From contig CANRGX010000021.1 in assembly GCA_947630215.1 (NCBI GenBank), positions 1 to 38,058 on the forward strand: a DNA stretch of 38,058 bases, given 5' to 3'. The notes under the pieces were generated by a model. That model was not told the DNA's origin. It did not search any database and saw only the letters and a list, made by a program, of their open reading frames with translations. Numbering within the stretch: position 1 is the stretch's first letter; the number at the start of each line of letters is the position of its first letter. This DNA comes from an uncultured Eisenbergiella sp. GTDB lineage: Bacteria > Bacillota > Clostridia > Lachnospirales > Lachnospiraceae. Shown here piece after piece: positions 15,539 to 23,079 of this stretch. Both the position numbers and the translations under genes were made by a program.

Positions 15539-16315
15539 ATGAAATATGCACAGGAGGGAATGCAGTATCATCTGCAGATCCGAAACGGGGAAGTGGGCGG
15601 CTATGTGATTCTGCCCGGCGATCCCAAGCGGTGCGCCAAAATCGCGGCCTATTTCGACGATCCGGTTCTGGTGGCGGACAGCCGGGAATTTGTCACCTAT
15701 AACGGGTTTTTGGACGGGCAGCAGGTCACGGTGACTTCTACCGGCATCGGCGGCCCTTCCGCCGCCATCGCCATGGAGGAACTGGTGAAGGCGGGAGCCC
15801 ATACCTTTATCCGGGTGGGCACCTGCGGCGGAATGGACCCTGCGGTCAAAAGCGGCGATCTGGTCATCGCCACCGGCGCGATCCGGGCGGAGGGCACCAG
15901 CCGGGAGTATGCGCCCATTGAATTTCCGGCGGTGGCGGATCCGGATGTGGTGTGGGCGCTGCGCAGGGCGGCGGACAGGCTTGCCCTTCCTTTTCACGTG
16001 GGCGTCGTACAGTGCAAGGATTCCTTCTACGGCCAGCACGAGCCGGACAGTATGCCGGTGGATTACGATCTGAAGCAGAAGTGGGGCGCCTGGCTTCGCC
16101 TGGGCTGTAAGGCTTCGGAAATGGAATCGGCGGCGCTGTTTATCGTGGCCAGTTATCTGCGGGTGCGCTGCGGCTCTGTTTTTCTGACCGTGGCGAACCA
16201 GGAAAGGGAAAAGGCCGGGCTTTCCAATCCGGTGGTACACGACACGGACAGCGCTGTCCGGACGGGCGTGGAAGCGCTGCGGGAGCTGATTCGCGCCGAC
16301 AGAGCCGGAAATTGA
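15539..16315 (+). CDS. udp: Uridine phosphorylase
   Basis: The 258-residue product is a nucleoside phosphorylase of the PNP/UDP family: [14 protein letters not shown] at 22-35, [16 protein letters not shown] near 76, [32 protein letters not shown], and EMESAALF near 197. The [16 protein letters not shown] stretch points to uridine rather than purine phosphorylase. It cleaves uridine with phosphate to uracil and ribose-1-phosphate in the cytoplasm, feeding pyrimidine salvage. The ATG follows GGGAGGGAAAC. It is 51 bases downstream of the CbiG-like gene and ends the run before a new promoter at 16327. Confidence 0.93.
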   Translation: MKYAQEGMQYHLQIRNGEVGGYVILPGDPKRCAKIAAYFDDPVLVADSREFVTYNGFLDGQQVTVTSTGIGGPSAAIAMEELVKAGAHTFIRVGTCGGMDPAVKSGDLVIATGAIRAEGTSREYAPIEFPAVADPDVVWALRRAADRLALPFHVGVVQCKDSFYGQHEPDSMPVDYDLKQKWGAWLRLGCKASEMESAALFIVASYLRVRCGSVFLTVANQEREKAGLSNPVVHDTDSAVRTGVEALRELIRADRAGN

Positions 16316-16326
16316 TAAAATTCTAT

Positions 16327-16354
16327 TTGCAATCCGGCGATTCTGTGTTATAAT
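16327..16354 (+). promoter_or_regulatory. Predicted sigma-A promoter for putP
   Basis: TTGCAA (16327-16332) and TATAAT (16349-16354) with 16-base spacing. The start of transcription should be near 16361, leaving a leader of about 80 bases with two stem-loops. Confidence 0.7.
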
Positions 16355-16355
16355 G

Positions 16356-16422
16356 CTTTACCAGAGTAAAGGAAGAAAGAACCGCGGCCAAATGTAAGGC
16401 AGCGGCGGCAGTCCTTTCTTCC
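16356..16422 (+). promoter_or_regulatory. Structured 5' leader of putP (two stem-loops)
   Basis: CTTTAC/GTAAAG (16356-16361 with 16366-16371) closes a CAGA loop. Immediately after, GGAAGAAAG (16371-16379) can pair with CTTTCTTCC (16414-16422), enclosing CCGC/GCGG and GCC/GGC inner pairs. The 3' arm ends just before GGCAAAGGAG, the RBS. It could be a cis-regulatory RNA; no known class is recognised. Confidence 0.55.
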
Positions 16423-16439
16423 GGCAAAGGAGAAAGCAT

Positions 16440-17981
16440 ATGAGCACAGCATCTATCTGTATTCTGATCGCAATTTTCGTTTATCTGGCGCTGGTGCTGG
16501 CGGTGGGGTTCCGGTTCGCCAATAAGAATGAGTCCACGTCGGATTTCTATTTAGGCGGACGCAGACTGGGGCCTCTGGTGACGGCCATGAGCGCAGAGGC
16601 TTCCGATATGTCCAGCTATCTGCTGATGGGACTGCCGGGACTGGCCTATCTGTCCGGTGTGGCCGATGTGGGCTGGACCGTGATCGGACTGGCGGCAGGC
16701 ACTTACGTCAACTGGCTTCTGACGGCCAGAAGACTGCGCCGCTATACCCATATCACCGGTTCCTTTACGCTGCCCCAGTTCTTTTCCCGGCGGTTCCGGG
16801 ATGAAAAGAACCTGCTGGCGGCTATTTCGGCGCTGATTATCATTATCTTTTTCGTCCCCTATACGGCGTCCGGCTTTTCGGCCTGCGGCAAGCTGTTTTC
16901 CACACTGTTTGGCATGGATTATATGACGGCCATGATCCTTTCGGCGCTGGTCATTGTGGGATATACGGCGGCGGGCGGTTTTCTGGCGGCGTCCGTTACG
17001 GACTTTATCCAGAGCATTATCATGACGGCGGCCATCCTCTTTGTGCTGATCTTTTCCACGGTTTCGGCCGGGGGACTGGGCGCGGTGCTGGAGAATGCCA
17101 GGGCGCTGCCCGGGTATCTGTCCCTGACCAGCACCTACGCAGAGGCTACCGGATCCGCCAGCCCTTACGGTCTTTTGAAAATCGTGTCCACCTGTGCCTG
17201 GGGACTCGGCTATTTTGGAATGCCCCATATTTTGCTGCGGTTCATGGCGATTGAGAATGAAGAAAAGCTGAAGCTCTCCCGCCGCGTGGCGTCCATCTGG
17301 GTGGTCATCGCCATGTCGGTGGCGGTTCTGATCGGGATCGTGGGACGGAGCATGAGCGCGGGCGGTCTGATTGTATCCCTTTCCGGCTCCGACACGGAGA
17401 CGATTATCGTGCGCATTGCGGATCTGCTGTCCTCTTATGGGATCGTTCCGGCTCTGATAGCGGGGCTGGTAATGGCGGGGATTCTGGCCAGTACCATGTC
17501 CACTGCCGATTCCCAGCTTCTGGCGGCGTCCTCCAGCGTGTCCCAGAATATTTTACAGGAAGCGTTCCGTCTGAAGCTGTCGCCGCGCGCCGGTATGCTG
17601 GCGGCCAGACTGACAGTGGTGGTGATTGCGGTTCTGGGCGTGTTCATTGCCCGGGATCCCAACAGCTCCATTTTTGGAATCGTATCCTTTGCCTGGGCGG
17701 GCTTCGGGGCCAGCTTCGGCCCGCTGGTGCTGTGCGCGCTGTTCTGGAAGCGCACCACCTTCCCCGGCGCATTGGCTGGTATGGTGGCAGGCGGGGTTTC
17801 GGTGTTTGTCTGGAAATATCTGGTTGCGCCCCTGGGCGGTGTCTTTGCCATTTATGAGCTGCTGCCGGCTTTCCTGATCGGCCTGTTGGTTATGGTGGCG
17901 GTCAGTCTGCTGACCAAAGAGCCGTGCAGCGAGGTACTGCAGGAGTTTGAAGCCGCAAAGGGAAAGTCCACCATCGCCTGA
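16440..17981 (+). CDS. putP: Sodium:solute symporter, PutP (proline) type
   Basis: The 513-residue product has about 13 hydrophobic segments and the SSS-family features: FYLGGRRLGPLVTAMSAEASDMSSYLLMG near 38-66 (PutP-like sodium site region), LTARRLRRYTHITGSFTLPQFFSRRF near 92, and GILASTMSTADSQLLAASS near 350-368, a strong PutP signature. It should import L-proline with Na+ across the cytoplasmic membrane. AAAGGAGAAAGCAT provides the RBS. The leader upstream is strongly folded. A DUF1624-type gene begins 23 bases downstream, so they are likely cotranscribed. Substrate could also be another solute of the SSS family. Confidence 0.9.
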   Translation: MSTASICILIAIFVYLALVLAVGFRFANKNESTSDFYLGGRRLGPLVTAMSAEASDMSSYLLMGLPGLAYLSGVADVGWTVIGLAAGTYVNWLLTARRLRRYTHITGSFTLPQFFSRRFRDEKNLLAAISALIIIIFFVPYTASGFSACGKLFSTLFGMDYMTAMILSALVIVGYTAAGGFLAASVTDFIQSIIMTAAILFVLIFSTVSAGGLGAVLENARALPGYLSLTSTYAEATGSASPYGLLKIVSTCAWGLGYFGMPHILLRFMAIENEEKLKLSRRVASIWVVIAMSVAVLIGIVGRSMSAGGLIVSLSGSDTETIIVRIADLLSSYGIVPALIAGLVMAGILASTMSTADSQLLAASSSVSQNILQEAFRLKLSPRAGMLAARLTVVVIAVLGVFIARDPNSSIFGIVSFAWAGFGASFGPLVLCALFWKRTTFPGALAGMVAGGVSVFVWKYLVAPLGGVFAIYELLPAFLIGLLVMVAVSLLTKEPCSEVLQEFEAAKGKSTIA

Positions 17982-18004
17982 CTGCGGGAAAGAAGCGGTA
18001 TTTT

Positions 18005-18754
18005 ATGAAGAAAAGGTATTGTGCCCTGGACTCGCTCCGGGGCATTACGCTGATCAGCATGATTCTCTATCACGGTGCGTGGGATCTGGTCTGGCTGTTC
18101 GGGGTCAGTCTGCCCTGGTATCATACCCGGGCGGCCTATGTCTGGCAGCAGAGTATCTGCTGGACGTTTATCCTGCTTTCCGGTTTCTGCCAGCCCTTCG
18201 GGAAACGGCGGTGGAGACGGACGCTGCAGGTATTTGGCGGCGGCGTACTGCTTTCGGCGGTGACGATACTGTTTCTGCCGGAAAACCGGGTGCTGTTTGG
18301 CGTGCTGACGCTGATCGGTTCCAGTATGATCCTCTGGAATCTGCTGGAGAAAATGCTTCGCCGTCTGCCAGCGGCGGCAGGGCTGGGGGTCTTCTTTTCT
18401 TTGTTTCTGCTGTTTCGGAATGTGAACCAGGGCAGTCTGGGCTTTGAGGGCATTCGTCTGCTTCGTCTGCCGGAGGGACTGTATCACGGGCTTTTCTTAA
18501 CCTGGCTGGGTTTCCCCGATCCGACATTTTATTCGGTGGATTATTTTTCCCTGATCCCCTGGTTTTTCCTGTTTTTATCCGGGTATTTTTTCAACCGCGT
18601 CTTAAGTGACAGGGACGGCCTGCGGTATCTGGAACGCCCCAGGGTGCCGGGCCTGGAATGGCTGGGGCGGCATTCGCTTTTGGTTTATCTGATCCATCAG
18701 CCGATCCTTTATGCCGTTTTGGTACTTTTGGGAAAGGGATTGGGAAAATTCTGA
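18005..18754 (+). CDS. DUF1624 / heparan-alpha-glucosaminide N-acetyltransferase-like membrane protein
   Basis: The 249-residue membrane protein begins RYCALDSLRGITLISMILYHGAWDL, the N-terminal signature of DUF1624 and acyltransferase-3-like proteins (DSLRG followed by a His in the first membrane helix). About seven hydrophobic segments follow, with LIGSSMILW in the middle and a final LEWLGRHSLLVYLIHQPILY, the typical end. Members are thought to acylate sugars or to move acyl groups across the membrane, but bacterial substrates are unknown. Its start lies 23 bases after putP, so they share an mRNA, although no shared role is evident. Confidence 0.8.
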   Translation: MKKRYCALDSLRGITLISMILYHGAWDLVWLFGVSLPWYHTRAAYVWQQSICWTFILLSGFCQPFGKRRWRRTLQVFGGGVLLSAVTILFLPENRVLFGVLTLIGSSMILWNLLEKMLRRLPAAAGLGVFFSLFLLFRNVNQGSLGFEGIRLLRLPEGLYHGLFLTWLGFPDPTFYSVDYFSLIPWFFLFLSGYFFNRVLSDRDGLRYLERPRVPGLEWLGRHSLLVYLIHQPILYAVLVLLGKGLGKF

Positions 18755-18805
18755 TTGCGTTTCCGGCGGGATGTGTTAGAATACTTTTTGTAGGAAATCG
18801 GGAAT

Positions 18806-18895
18806 TGCAGAGTAGGTCCCTATGCGTTAAGTGCCTGCCGGACAGGGAGTTGCCGGTAGGACGAAAAGCGCCGGGAGGCGTCCGGGTTTTATGGG
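18806..18895 (+). promoter_or_regulatory. Tetrahydrofolate (THF) riboswitch
   Basis: The segment holds the conserved THF-riboswitch strings in order: GCAGAGTAGG (18807-18816), TATGCGTTAAGTGCC (18821-18835), a P3 hairpin TGCCGG...CCGGTAGG (18836-18860), then GACGAAAAGCGCC and a closing GGAGGCG. The downstream gene encodes an ECF folate-uptake S component, the classic target. Folate excess should reduce its expression. The 3' boundary is approximate. Confidence 0.85.
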
Positions 18896-18971
18896 TTTTT
18901 TATCTGCCGGGCGGCCCGCGCTTGCGGTATACGGACCGCATCTCGCTGCAAGGAAAGAGGTTTTTTGGGAT

Positions 18972-19002
18972 CTCCTTTTGCAGCGGATGTCTGTGGAAGG
19001 AG
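18972..19002 (+). promoter_or_regulatory. Candidate Shine-Dalgarno-sequestering hairpin of folT
   Basis: CTCCTT (18972-18977) is complementary to AAGGAG (18997-19002), the folT Shine-Dalgarno, with CAG/CTG pairing inside. This would hide the RBS and could be the output of the riboswitch. Inferred by eye, not folded. Confidence 0.45.
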
Positions 19003-19010
19003 GTTTTTTT

Positions 19011-19595
19011 ATGAGAAACATCGCTGCCCTGTTCACAGCTTCCGCGCGGGAATTCAAAAATGTGCGCACAATATGCCTGTGCGGCGTTTTTGCGGCCCTG
19101 GCGGTGATTTTAAGTTATGTGGCGTCCATTCAGGTGAGCCAGCACATCCGGATCGGTTTTTCCGGACTGCCCAATGAATTTGTGGACTATCTGTTTGGCC
19201 CGGCGGTGGGGTGCGTCTTTGCGGCGGCGCTGGACGTGCTGAAGTTTTTGCTCAAGCCCACCGGCGGTTTTATCCCCGGGCTGACCTTAAACGCCTTTCT
19301 GGCGGGCCTGGTCTACGGGACGTTTTTATACCGCCGTCCCATTCGTTTCTGGCGGATCCTGCTGGCGAAATTCCTGGTCGGGATGGGGATCAATGTGGTG
19401 CTGGGGACTTACTGGCTGTCTCAGTTTTACGGCTGGGGATTTTTCCTGCGGCTGCCGGATCGCTTTGTGAGCAATCTGATTATGTGGCCCATAGACAGCG
19501 TGATTCTGTATTTTTTGCTGCGGATGTTCGAACGCACCGGGGTGTTTGGGAGAATGGGATTTGCCCCCGGCTCTAAGGGAAAAAACCGGTCCTGA
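19011..19595 (+). CDS. folT: ECF folate transporter S component FolT
   Basis: The ATG at 19011 follows GGAAGGAGG and excludes a spurious upstream extension through the riboswitch. The 194-residue product has six hydrophobic segments and FolT features: ICLCGVFAALAVILSYVASIQVSQHIRIGFSGLPNEF near 23-59, GPAVGCVFAAALDVLKFLLKPTGGFIPGLTLNAFLAGLVYG near 64-104. It binds folate outside and delivers it with a shared ECF energizing module (EcfA, EcfA', EcfT) encoded elsewhere. The THF riboswitch before it makes folate control near certain. A strong terminator follows, so it is a single-gene unit. Confidence 0.92.
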   Translation: MRNIAALFTASAREFKNVRTICLCGVFAALAVILSYVASIQVSQHIRIGFSGLPNEFVDYLFGPAVGCVFAAALDVLKFLLKPTGGFIPGLTLNAFLAGLVYGTFLYRRPIRFWRILLAKFLVGMGINVVLGTYWLSQFYGWGFFLRLPDRFVSNLIMWPIDSVILYFLLRMFERTGVFGRMGFAPGSKGKNRS

Positions 19596-19648
19596 CGGCC
19601 GGACCTGCCGCCTGCAGGGGCAGAACAAGAGAAATAAGGAGCTTTCTG

Positions 19649-19680
19649 GCCGGGTGATTCTGGGATCGCCCGGCTTTTTT
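19649..19680 (+). terminator. Rho-independent terminator after folT
   Basis: GCCGGGTGAT (19649-19658) pairs with ATCGCCCGGC (19665-19674), one G-U wobble, around TCTGGG, followed by six T. It separates folT from the PadR unit. Confidence 0.92.
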
Positions 19681-19691
19681 ATCTTTTCCTG

Positions 19692-19720
19692 TTGACAAAA
19701 CCTTAGGTATGGCATATATT
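19692..19720 (+). promoter_or_regulatory. Strong sigma-A promoter of the PadR operon
   Basis: Perfect TTGACA (19692-19697), 17-base spacer, TATATT (19715-19720). Transcription would begin near 19727, directly before the palindromes at 19731-19759. Confidence 0.82.
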
Positions 19721-19730
19721 ATATTCAAAC

Positions 19731-19759
19731 ATAATATTATACGTCATATAATATTATAT
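19731..19759. promoter_or_regulatory. Tandem palindromic operators, probably for PadR
   Basis: ATAATATTAT (19731-19740) is a perfect 10-bp palindrome and recurs inside the 14-bp palindrome ATATAATATTATAT (19746-19759). The centres are 17 bases apart. The pair covers the expected transcription start, fitting autorepression by the PadR protein encoded next. Confidence 0.72.
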
Positions 19760-19811
19760 CTGATAGCATTAAAAAAGAAGGAAATGCCGGAACGGGGAGG
19801 AGGGCGGACGC

Positions 19812-20135
19812 ATGGTATTTAATACGGGGGCGGCGCTGTTGGACGCCATTGTACTCGCCGTCGTATCCAGAGAACCGGAAGGGACTTATGGCTACCGGAT
19901 CACGCAGGAAGTGCGGCAGGTTATCGACCTTTCGGAATCCACGCTTTATCCGGTACTGCGGCGGCTGCAGCGGGACGATTGCCTGGAGGTCTACGACAGG
20001 GAGTTTGGCGGCAGGAACCGTCGGTATTACAGGCTGACGCCCAGGGGGGACGCGCAGCTGAAGCTCTATCGGGCAGAGTGGGAGCGCTACTCGGAAAAGA
20101 TTTCGGGTATGTTCGAGGGAGGGAGAGACGTATGA
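19812..20135 (+). CDS. PadR-family transcriptional regulator
   Basis: The 107-residue product has the PadR winged helix: LLDAIVLAVVSREPEGTYGYRITQEV at 9-34, the recognition helix with STLYPVLRRLQRDDCLEV near 43-60, and the wing RYYRLTPRGDAQL near 71-83. Short PadR proteins of this type repress their own operon and release it on a ligand or envelope signal. The tandem palindromes at 19731-19759 are its likely operators. The stop overlaps the next start as ATGA. The DUF1700 and DUF4097 partners downstream show the common PadR-HAAS arrangement of Bacillota. The inducer is unknown. Confidence 0.92.
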   Translation: MVFNTGAALLDAIVLAVVSREPEGTYGYRITQEVRQVIDLSESTLYPVLRRLQRDDCLEVYDREFGGRNRRYYRLTPRGDAQLKLYRAEWERYSEKISGMFEGGRDV

Positions 20136-20845
20136 AAAGAGAGGAGTTTCTGAAGCGGCTTTCGGCGCTGCTTTCCGATTTGCCGGAGGCGGAACGCAGG
20201 GAAGCGCTTCAGTATTACGAAGATTATCTCAACGACGCCGGCGTGGAGGAACAGGGAGAAGTGCTGGAGGTACTGGGTACGCCGGAAGCGCTGGCCGCTT
20301 CCATCCGGGAGGGGTTAAACGATCCGGAGGGCCGGAAGGGAGAGTTTTCGGAGCACGGCTTTCGGGAAACAGAGAAGCGGGCGGAGAATGAAATGACGCT
20401 GCGTAGCCAGGGACAGGACGCCGGGAAACAAAAAGTAGAGGAACCGGCCGGGCGGAAAGCGCGGCGCAGCGGTAGTTCGGTGCTGCTCTGGGTGCTTTTG
20501 GGGCTGTTGCTGCTGCCGTTTCTTCTGCCGGTGGTGATGGCCGTCCTGACTGCCGGGGTGGTGCTGGTGTCGGTGGCCATTGCCCTGACGGTAGGCTTTC
20601 TTGCCCTCGGCATCGTCTGTGTTGTTCTGGGCGTCCTCGCCCTCTTTTCCTCCTTTGGCGAGTTTGCCGTATCGCCTGCGGGAGCGATGGTAGCGGGCGG
20701 GCTGAGTCTGATGCTGATAGGGCTCGGTATTTTGCTTACAGTGGCGCTGGCCGTTCTGACGGGGCGGGTAATTTTGCCCGCGTTCCGGAAACTGGTGGGG
20801 GCAGCCGGTTCGTTTTTCCATAGAGGGGAAGGGAGACGGGTATGA
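20132..20845 (+). CDS. DUF1700 (HAAS) membrane protein
   Basis: The ATG at 20132 overlaps the PadR stop. The 237-residue product starts MKREEFLKRLSALLSDLPEAERREALQYYEDYL, the HAAS/DUF1700 domain, a three-helix unit usually paired with PadR regulators (about 1-70). An acidic linker follows, then hydrophobic segments over about 112-225. The soluble N-terminal domain probably contacts a partner while the rest lies in the membrane. The role is thought to be control of an envelope-stress response. It overlaps the DUF4097 gene by ATGA (20842-20845), so the three genes form one translationally coupled unit. Confidence 0.87.
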   Translation: MKREEFLKRLSALLSDLPEAERREALQYYEDYLNDAGVEEQGEVLEVLGTPEALAASIREGLNDPEGRKGEFSEHGFRETEKRAENEMTLRSQGQDAGKQKVEEPAGRKARRSGSSVLLWVLLGLLLLPFLLPVVMAVLTAGVVLVSVAIALTVGFLALGIVCVVLGVLALFSSFGEFAVSPAGAMVAGGLSLMLIGLGILLTVALAVLTGRVILPAFRKLVGAAGSFFHRGEGRRV

Positions 20846-21621
20846 AAAAAGGACAGAAAGCGGCGCTTGTCGTCGGGGTCGTCTGTCTTGTGGCAGGCGG
20901 CGCGCTGGCGTTTGCCGGGGTGATCGCCGGCGGGCTGTCCCGTCCGGAACAGAGACAGACGCAGGAGAAAAACCCGAGCGGGGATTTGGATCAGGATGTG
21001 GCGTTTGTTGGAGAACTGAAAAAGCTGAAGGTGGATGTGGGCACATATGAACTTTCTATTCTGGAAGGGACGGACGGCATTCATCTCAGCGGGGAGAACT
21101 GCGGTTCCATCCGCTGTTCTGTAAAAGACGGTACCCTGGAGCTGAAATCCGCCGGGGAGATCGTGACCGTGCCAAAGACAGGCGGCCGGAAACTGGTACT
21201 GACCGTGCCGGAGGGAATCGTCTGGGAAAAGGCAGATCTGGAGGCGGATGCAGGCAGTATCTCTGTGGGGACGCTGCTTGCGGATCGGACAACGATCCAG
21301 GCGTCCGCCGGCAAGGTGCTGGTAGAGACGCTGGAAACAAAGAAGCTGGAGGCGTCCGCCGCGATGGGGACGATAACGGTTTCGGGCAGCGTAGAGGGAG
21401 ATGTGGAACTGGAAGCCGCCATGGGCAATATTTCCCTGTCCCTGACCCAGGAAAGGGAAGCGTATGACTATAAGCTGCACTCCGGCATGGGCCGGATCGT
21501 TCTGGGGGACAGCCGGTATGCCGGAATGGAGACGGAAACCGAGATCCGAAACGACTCCCCGTGGAAAATGGAACTGGAATCTTCTATGGGGAATATTGAA
21601 TTATCCTTTGGACAGGGGTAA
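20842..21621 (+). CDS. DUF4097-family protein with N-terminal membrane anchor
   Basis: The 259-residue product starts with one membrane segment (about 8-30) and then a beta-helix-like region of repeated short strands: GTYELSILEGTDGIHL, GSISVGTLLADRTTI, AGKVLVETLETKKLEASAAMGTI, and AAMGNISLSL with SSMGNIELSF at the end. Such repeats mark the DUF4097 family (LiaX/adhesin-like), exported proteins of PadR or LiaFSR systems. It probably faces outside and senses or protects the envelope. It is translationally coupled to the DUF1700 gene. A small PspC gene follows 75 bases later. LiaX-like signalling is an inference from family, not from this sequence. Confidence 0.83.
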   Translation: MKKGQKAALVVGVVCLVAGGALAFAGVIAGGLSRPEQRQTQEKNPSGDLDQDVAFVGELKKLKVDVGTYELSILEGTDGIHLSGENCGSIRCSVKDGTLELKSAGEIVTVPKTGGRKLVLTVPEGIVWEKADLEADAGSISVGTLLADRTTIQASAGKVLVETLETKKLEASAAMGTITVSGSVEGDVELEAAMGNISLSLTQEREAYDYKLHSGMGRIVLGDSRYAGMETETEIRNDSPWKMELESSMGNIELSFGQG

Positions 21622-21696
21622 GATAAAGAAAAGAAGGAAAGCTTCAGCGGCGGGACCTGCAAGGAAAAGTCCCGGAATGCAGAAAGAGAGGGAATC

Positions 21697-21906
21697 ATGA
21701 GCGAGAAAAAACTGTTTCGATCCACATCCAACCGGATGGTCTGCGGCGTGTGCGGAGGGCTCGGCATTTATACGGGCATCGATCCCACGCTGATCCGTGT
21801 GCTGTACGTGGTGATCAGTCTTGTGCTGGGGGCCGGCTGTCTGGGTCTGATCCTGTATTTTATTCTTGCGGTGATCATACCGGAGGATGACGGGATCGTG
21901 GACTGA
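21697..21906 (+). CDS. PspC-domain membrane protein
   Basis: The 69-residue product is a bare PspC domain: KKLFRSTSNRMVCGVCGGLGIYTGIDPTLIRVLYVV leads into a long hydrophobic segment (about 35-63) and a short acidic tail. PspC proteins respond to membrane stress and partner with PspA or LiaF-type sensors. Its AGAGAGGGAATC supplies the RBS. It lies between DUF4097 and the sensor kinase, with only 6 bases to the latter, suggesting a single stress-sensing unit. Confidence 0.9.
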   Translation: MSEKKLFRSTSNRMVCGVCGGLGIYTGIDPTLIRVLYVVISLVLGAGCLGLILYFILAVIIPEDDGIVD

Positions 21907-21912
21907 GCGGCC

Positions 21913-23058
21913 ATGAAGATCCAAAAAGGCTGGGAGCGCCTGGGGAAACTGTTCAGCCGGCAGGCGCGTCCGCGGGAGTACTGGCAGCACAAATGGGAGG
22001 TCACATGGAAGAATACGCTGGTGACGGCGGCCATTCTGGCCGGCGTCACTTTCGTGGCGCTTCTGTATAACCGGGTGTCGGAAGGAACGGTCAATATTGT
22101 AATGTTTTACACGGTAGCGCTGATTTTTATCCCCCGTTTTACGGAAGGGTATGTGCCCGGTATTGTGGCGGCCATGGTCAGCGTGGGCTGTGTGAACTAT
22201 CTGTTCACCTATCCCTATTCCCGTCTGGATTTCACCCGGGAGGGATATCCGGTTACCTTTGTCTGTATGCTGCTGATTGCGGTCATGGTCAGCGCCGTCA
22301 CCTCGTATACGAAGGAACAGTCCCGGATTTTAGCCGAACAGGAAAAGCAGCTGCGGGAGGCGGAAAAAGAAAAAATCCGCGCGAATCTGCTGCGGGCCGT
22401 GTCCCACGATCTGCGCACGCCCCTGACCGGCATTATCGGCGCCAGCAGCTCCTATCTGGAGAACGAGGCGGCGCTGTCCGCCGAGGAAAAGCGCAATATG
22501 GTGCGGCACATCGGGACGGACGCCAGCTGGCTTTTGAACATGGTGGAAAACCTTCTGACCGTGACGCGGATCCAGGAGGGAAATGCCGGAGTGAACAAAA
22601 CCATGGAGGTAGTGGAGGAGGTGCTTTCCGGGGCGGCGGCGCGCATTCGGAAGCGGATTCCCCAAATTCAGGTTTCGGTGCGCGTCCCGGAGGAATTTGT
22701 GATGCTTCCCATGGACGCCATGCTGATCGAGCAGGTTTTGGTGAATCTGATGGAAAACGCCCACTTTCATGCCCACAGCAAACGTCCCATCGAACTGTAT
22801 ACGATCAACGGGGAAGACGAAGTCACGTTCTGCGTGCGGGATTACGGTACGGGCATCCCGCCCAGACGGCTGGAAACCATTTTTGACGGAGAGGCCTTAA
22901 ACGGCGGGGATTCCGACAGCCACAAGGGGATGGGGATCGGTCTTTCCATCTGTAAGACCATTATCATCGCCCACGGCGGCAGAATCTGGGCGGAAAATCA
23001 TGAGACGGGCGCACAGATCAGCTTTTCGCTGCCCCGGCAGGCAGCGGAGGGCGCTTAA
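21913..23058 (+). CDS. KdpD-like sensor histidine kinase (DUF4118 + HisKA + HATPase)
   Basis: The 381-residue kinase has a short basic N-terminus, four membrane segments of DUF4118 type (about 36-130), a helical linker, HisKA with SHDLRTPLTG (His165), and an HATPase with LIEQVLVNLMENAHFHA (N box near 278) and a KGMGIGLSICKTIIIAHGG (G boxes). It corresponds to the C-terminal part of KdpD and lacks the cytoplasmic KdpD/USP domains that sense K+ and c-di-AMP. It should autophosphorylate on a membrane signal and pass phosphate to the adjacent regulator. No kdpFABC potassium pump genes are seen. Being next to PspC and DUF4097, it may serve envelope stress. Confidence 0.88.
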   Translation: MKIQKGWERLGKLFSRQARPREYWQHKWEVTWKNTLVTAAILAGVTFVALLYNRVSEGTVNIVMFYTVALIFIPRFTEGYVPGIVAAMVSVGCVNYLFTYPYSRLDFTREGYPVTFVCMLLIAVMVSAVTSYTKEQSRILAEQEKQLREAEKEKIRANLLRAVSHDLRTPLTGIIGASSSYLENEAALSAEEKRNMVRHIGTDASWLLNMVENLLTVTRIQEGNAGVNKTMEVVEEVLSGAAARIRKRIPQIQVSVRVPEEFVMLPMDAMLIEQVLVNLMENAHFHAHSKRPIELYTINGEDEVTFCVRDYGTGIPPRRLETIFDGEALNGGDSDSHKGMGIGLSICKTIIIAHGGRIWAENHETGAQISFSLPRQAAEGA

Positions 23059-23079
23059 ACGGCGGCAGGAGGGGAGCAG

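Noticed and set aside
14384-16240. 618-codon open frame on the reverse strand
   Set aside because: It lies across the CbiG-like and uridine phosphorylase genes, which have clear motifs and RBSs on the forward strand. Long antisense frames are common in GC-rich coding DNA, and its translation shows no domain.
20224-21480. 418-codon reverse-strand open frame over the DUF1700/DUF4097 genes
   Set aside because: The forward genes overlap by ATGA and match known families; the reverse frame has no motif or RBS.
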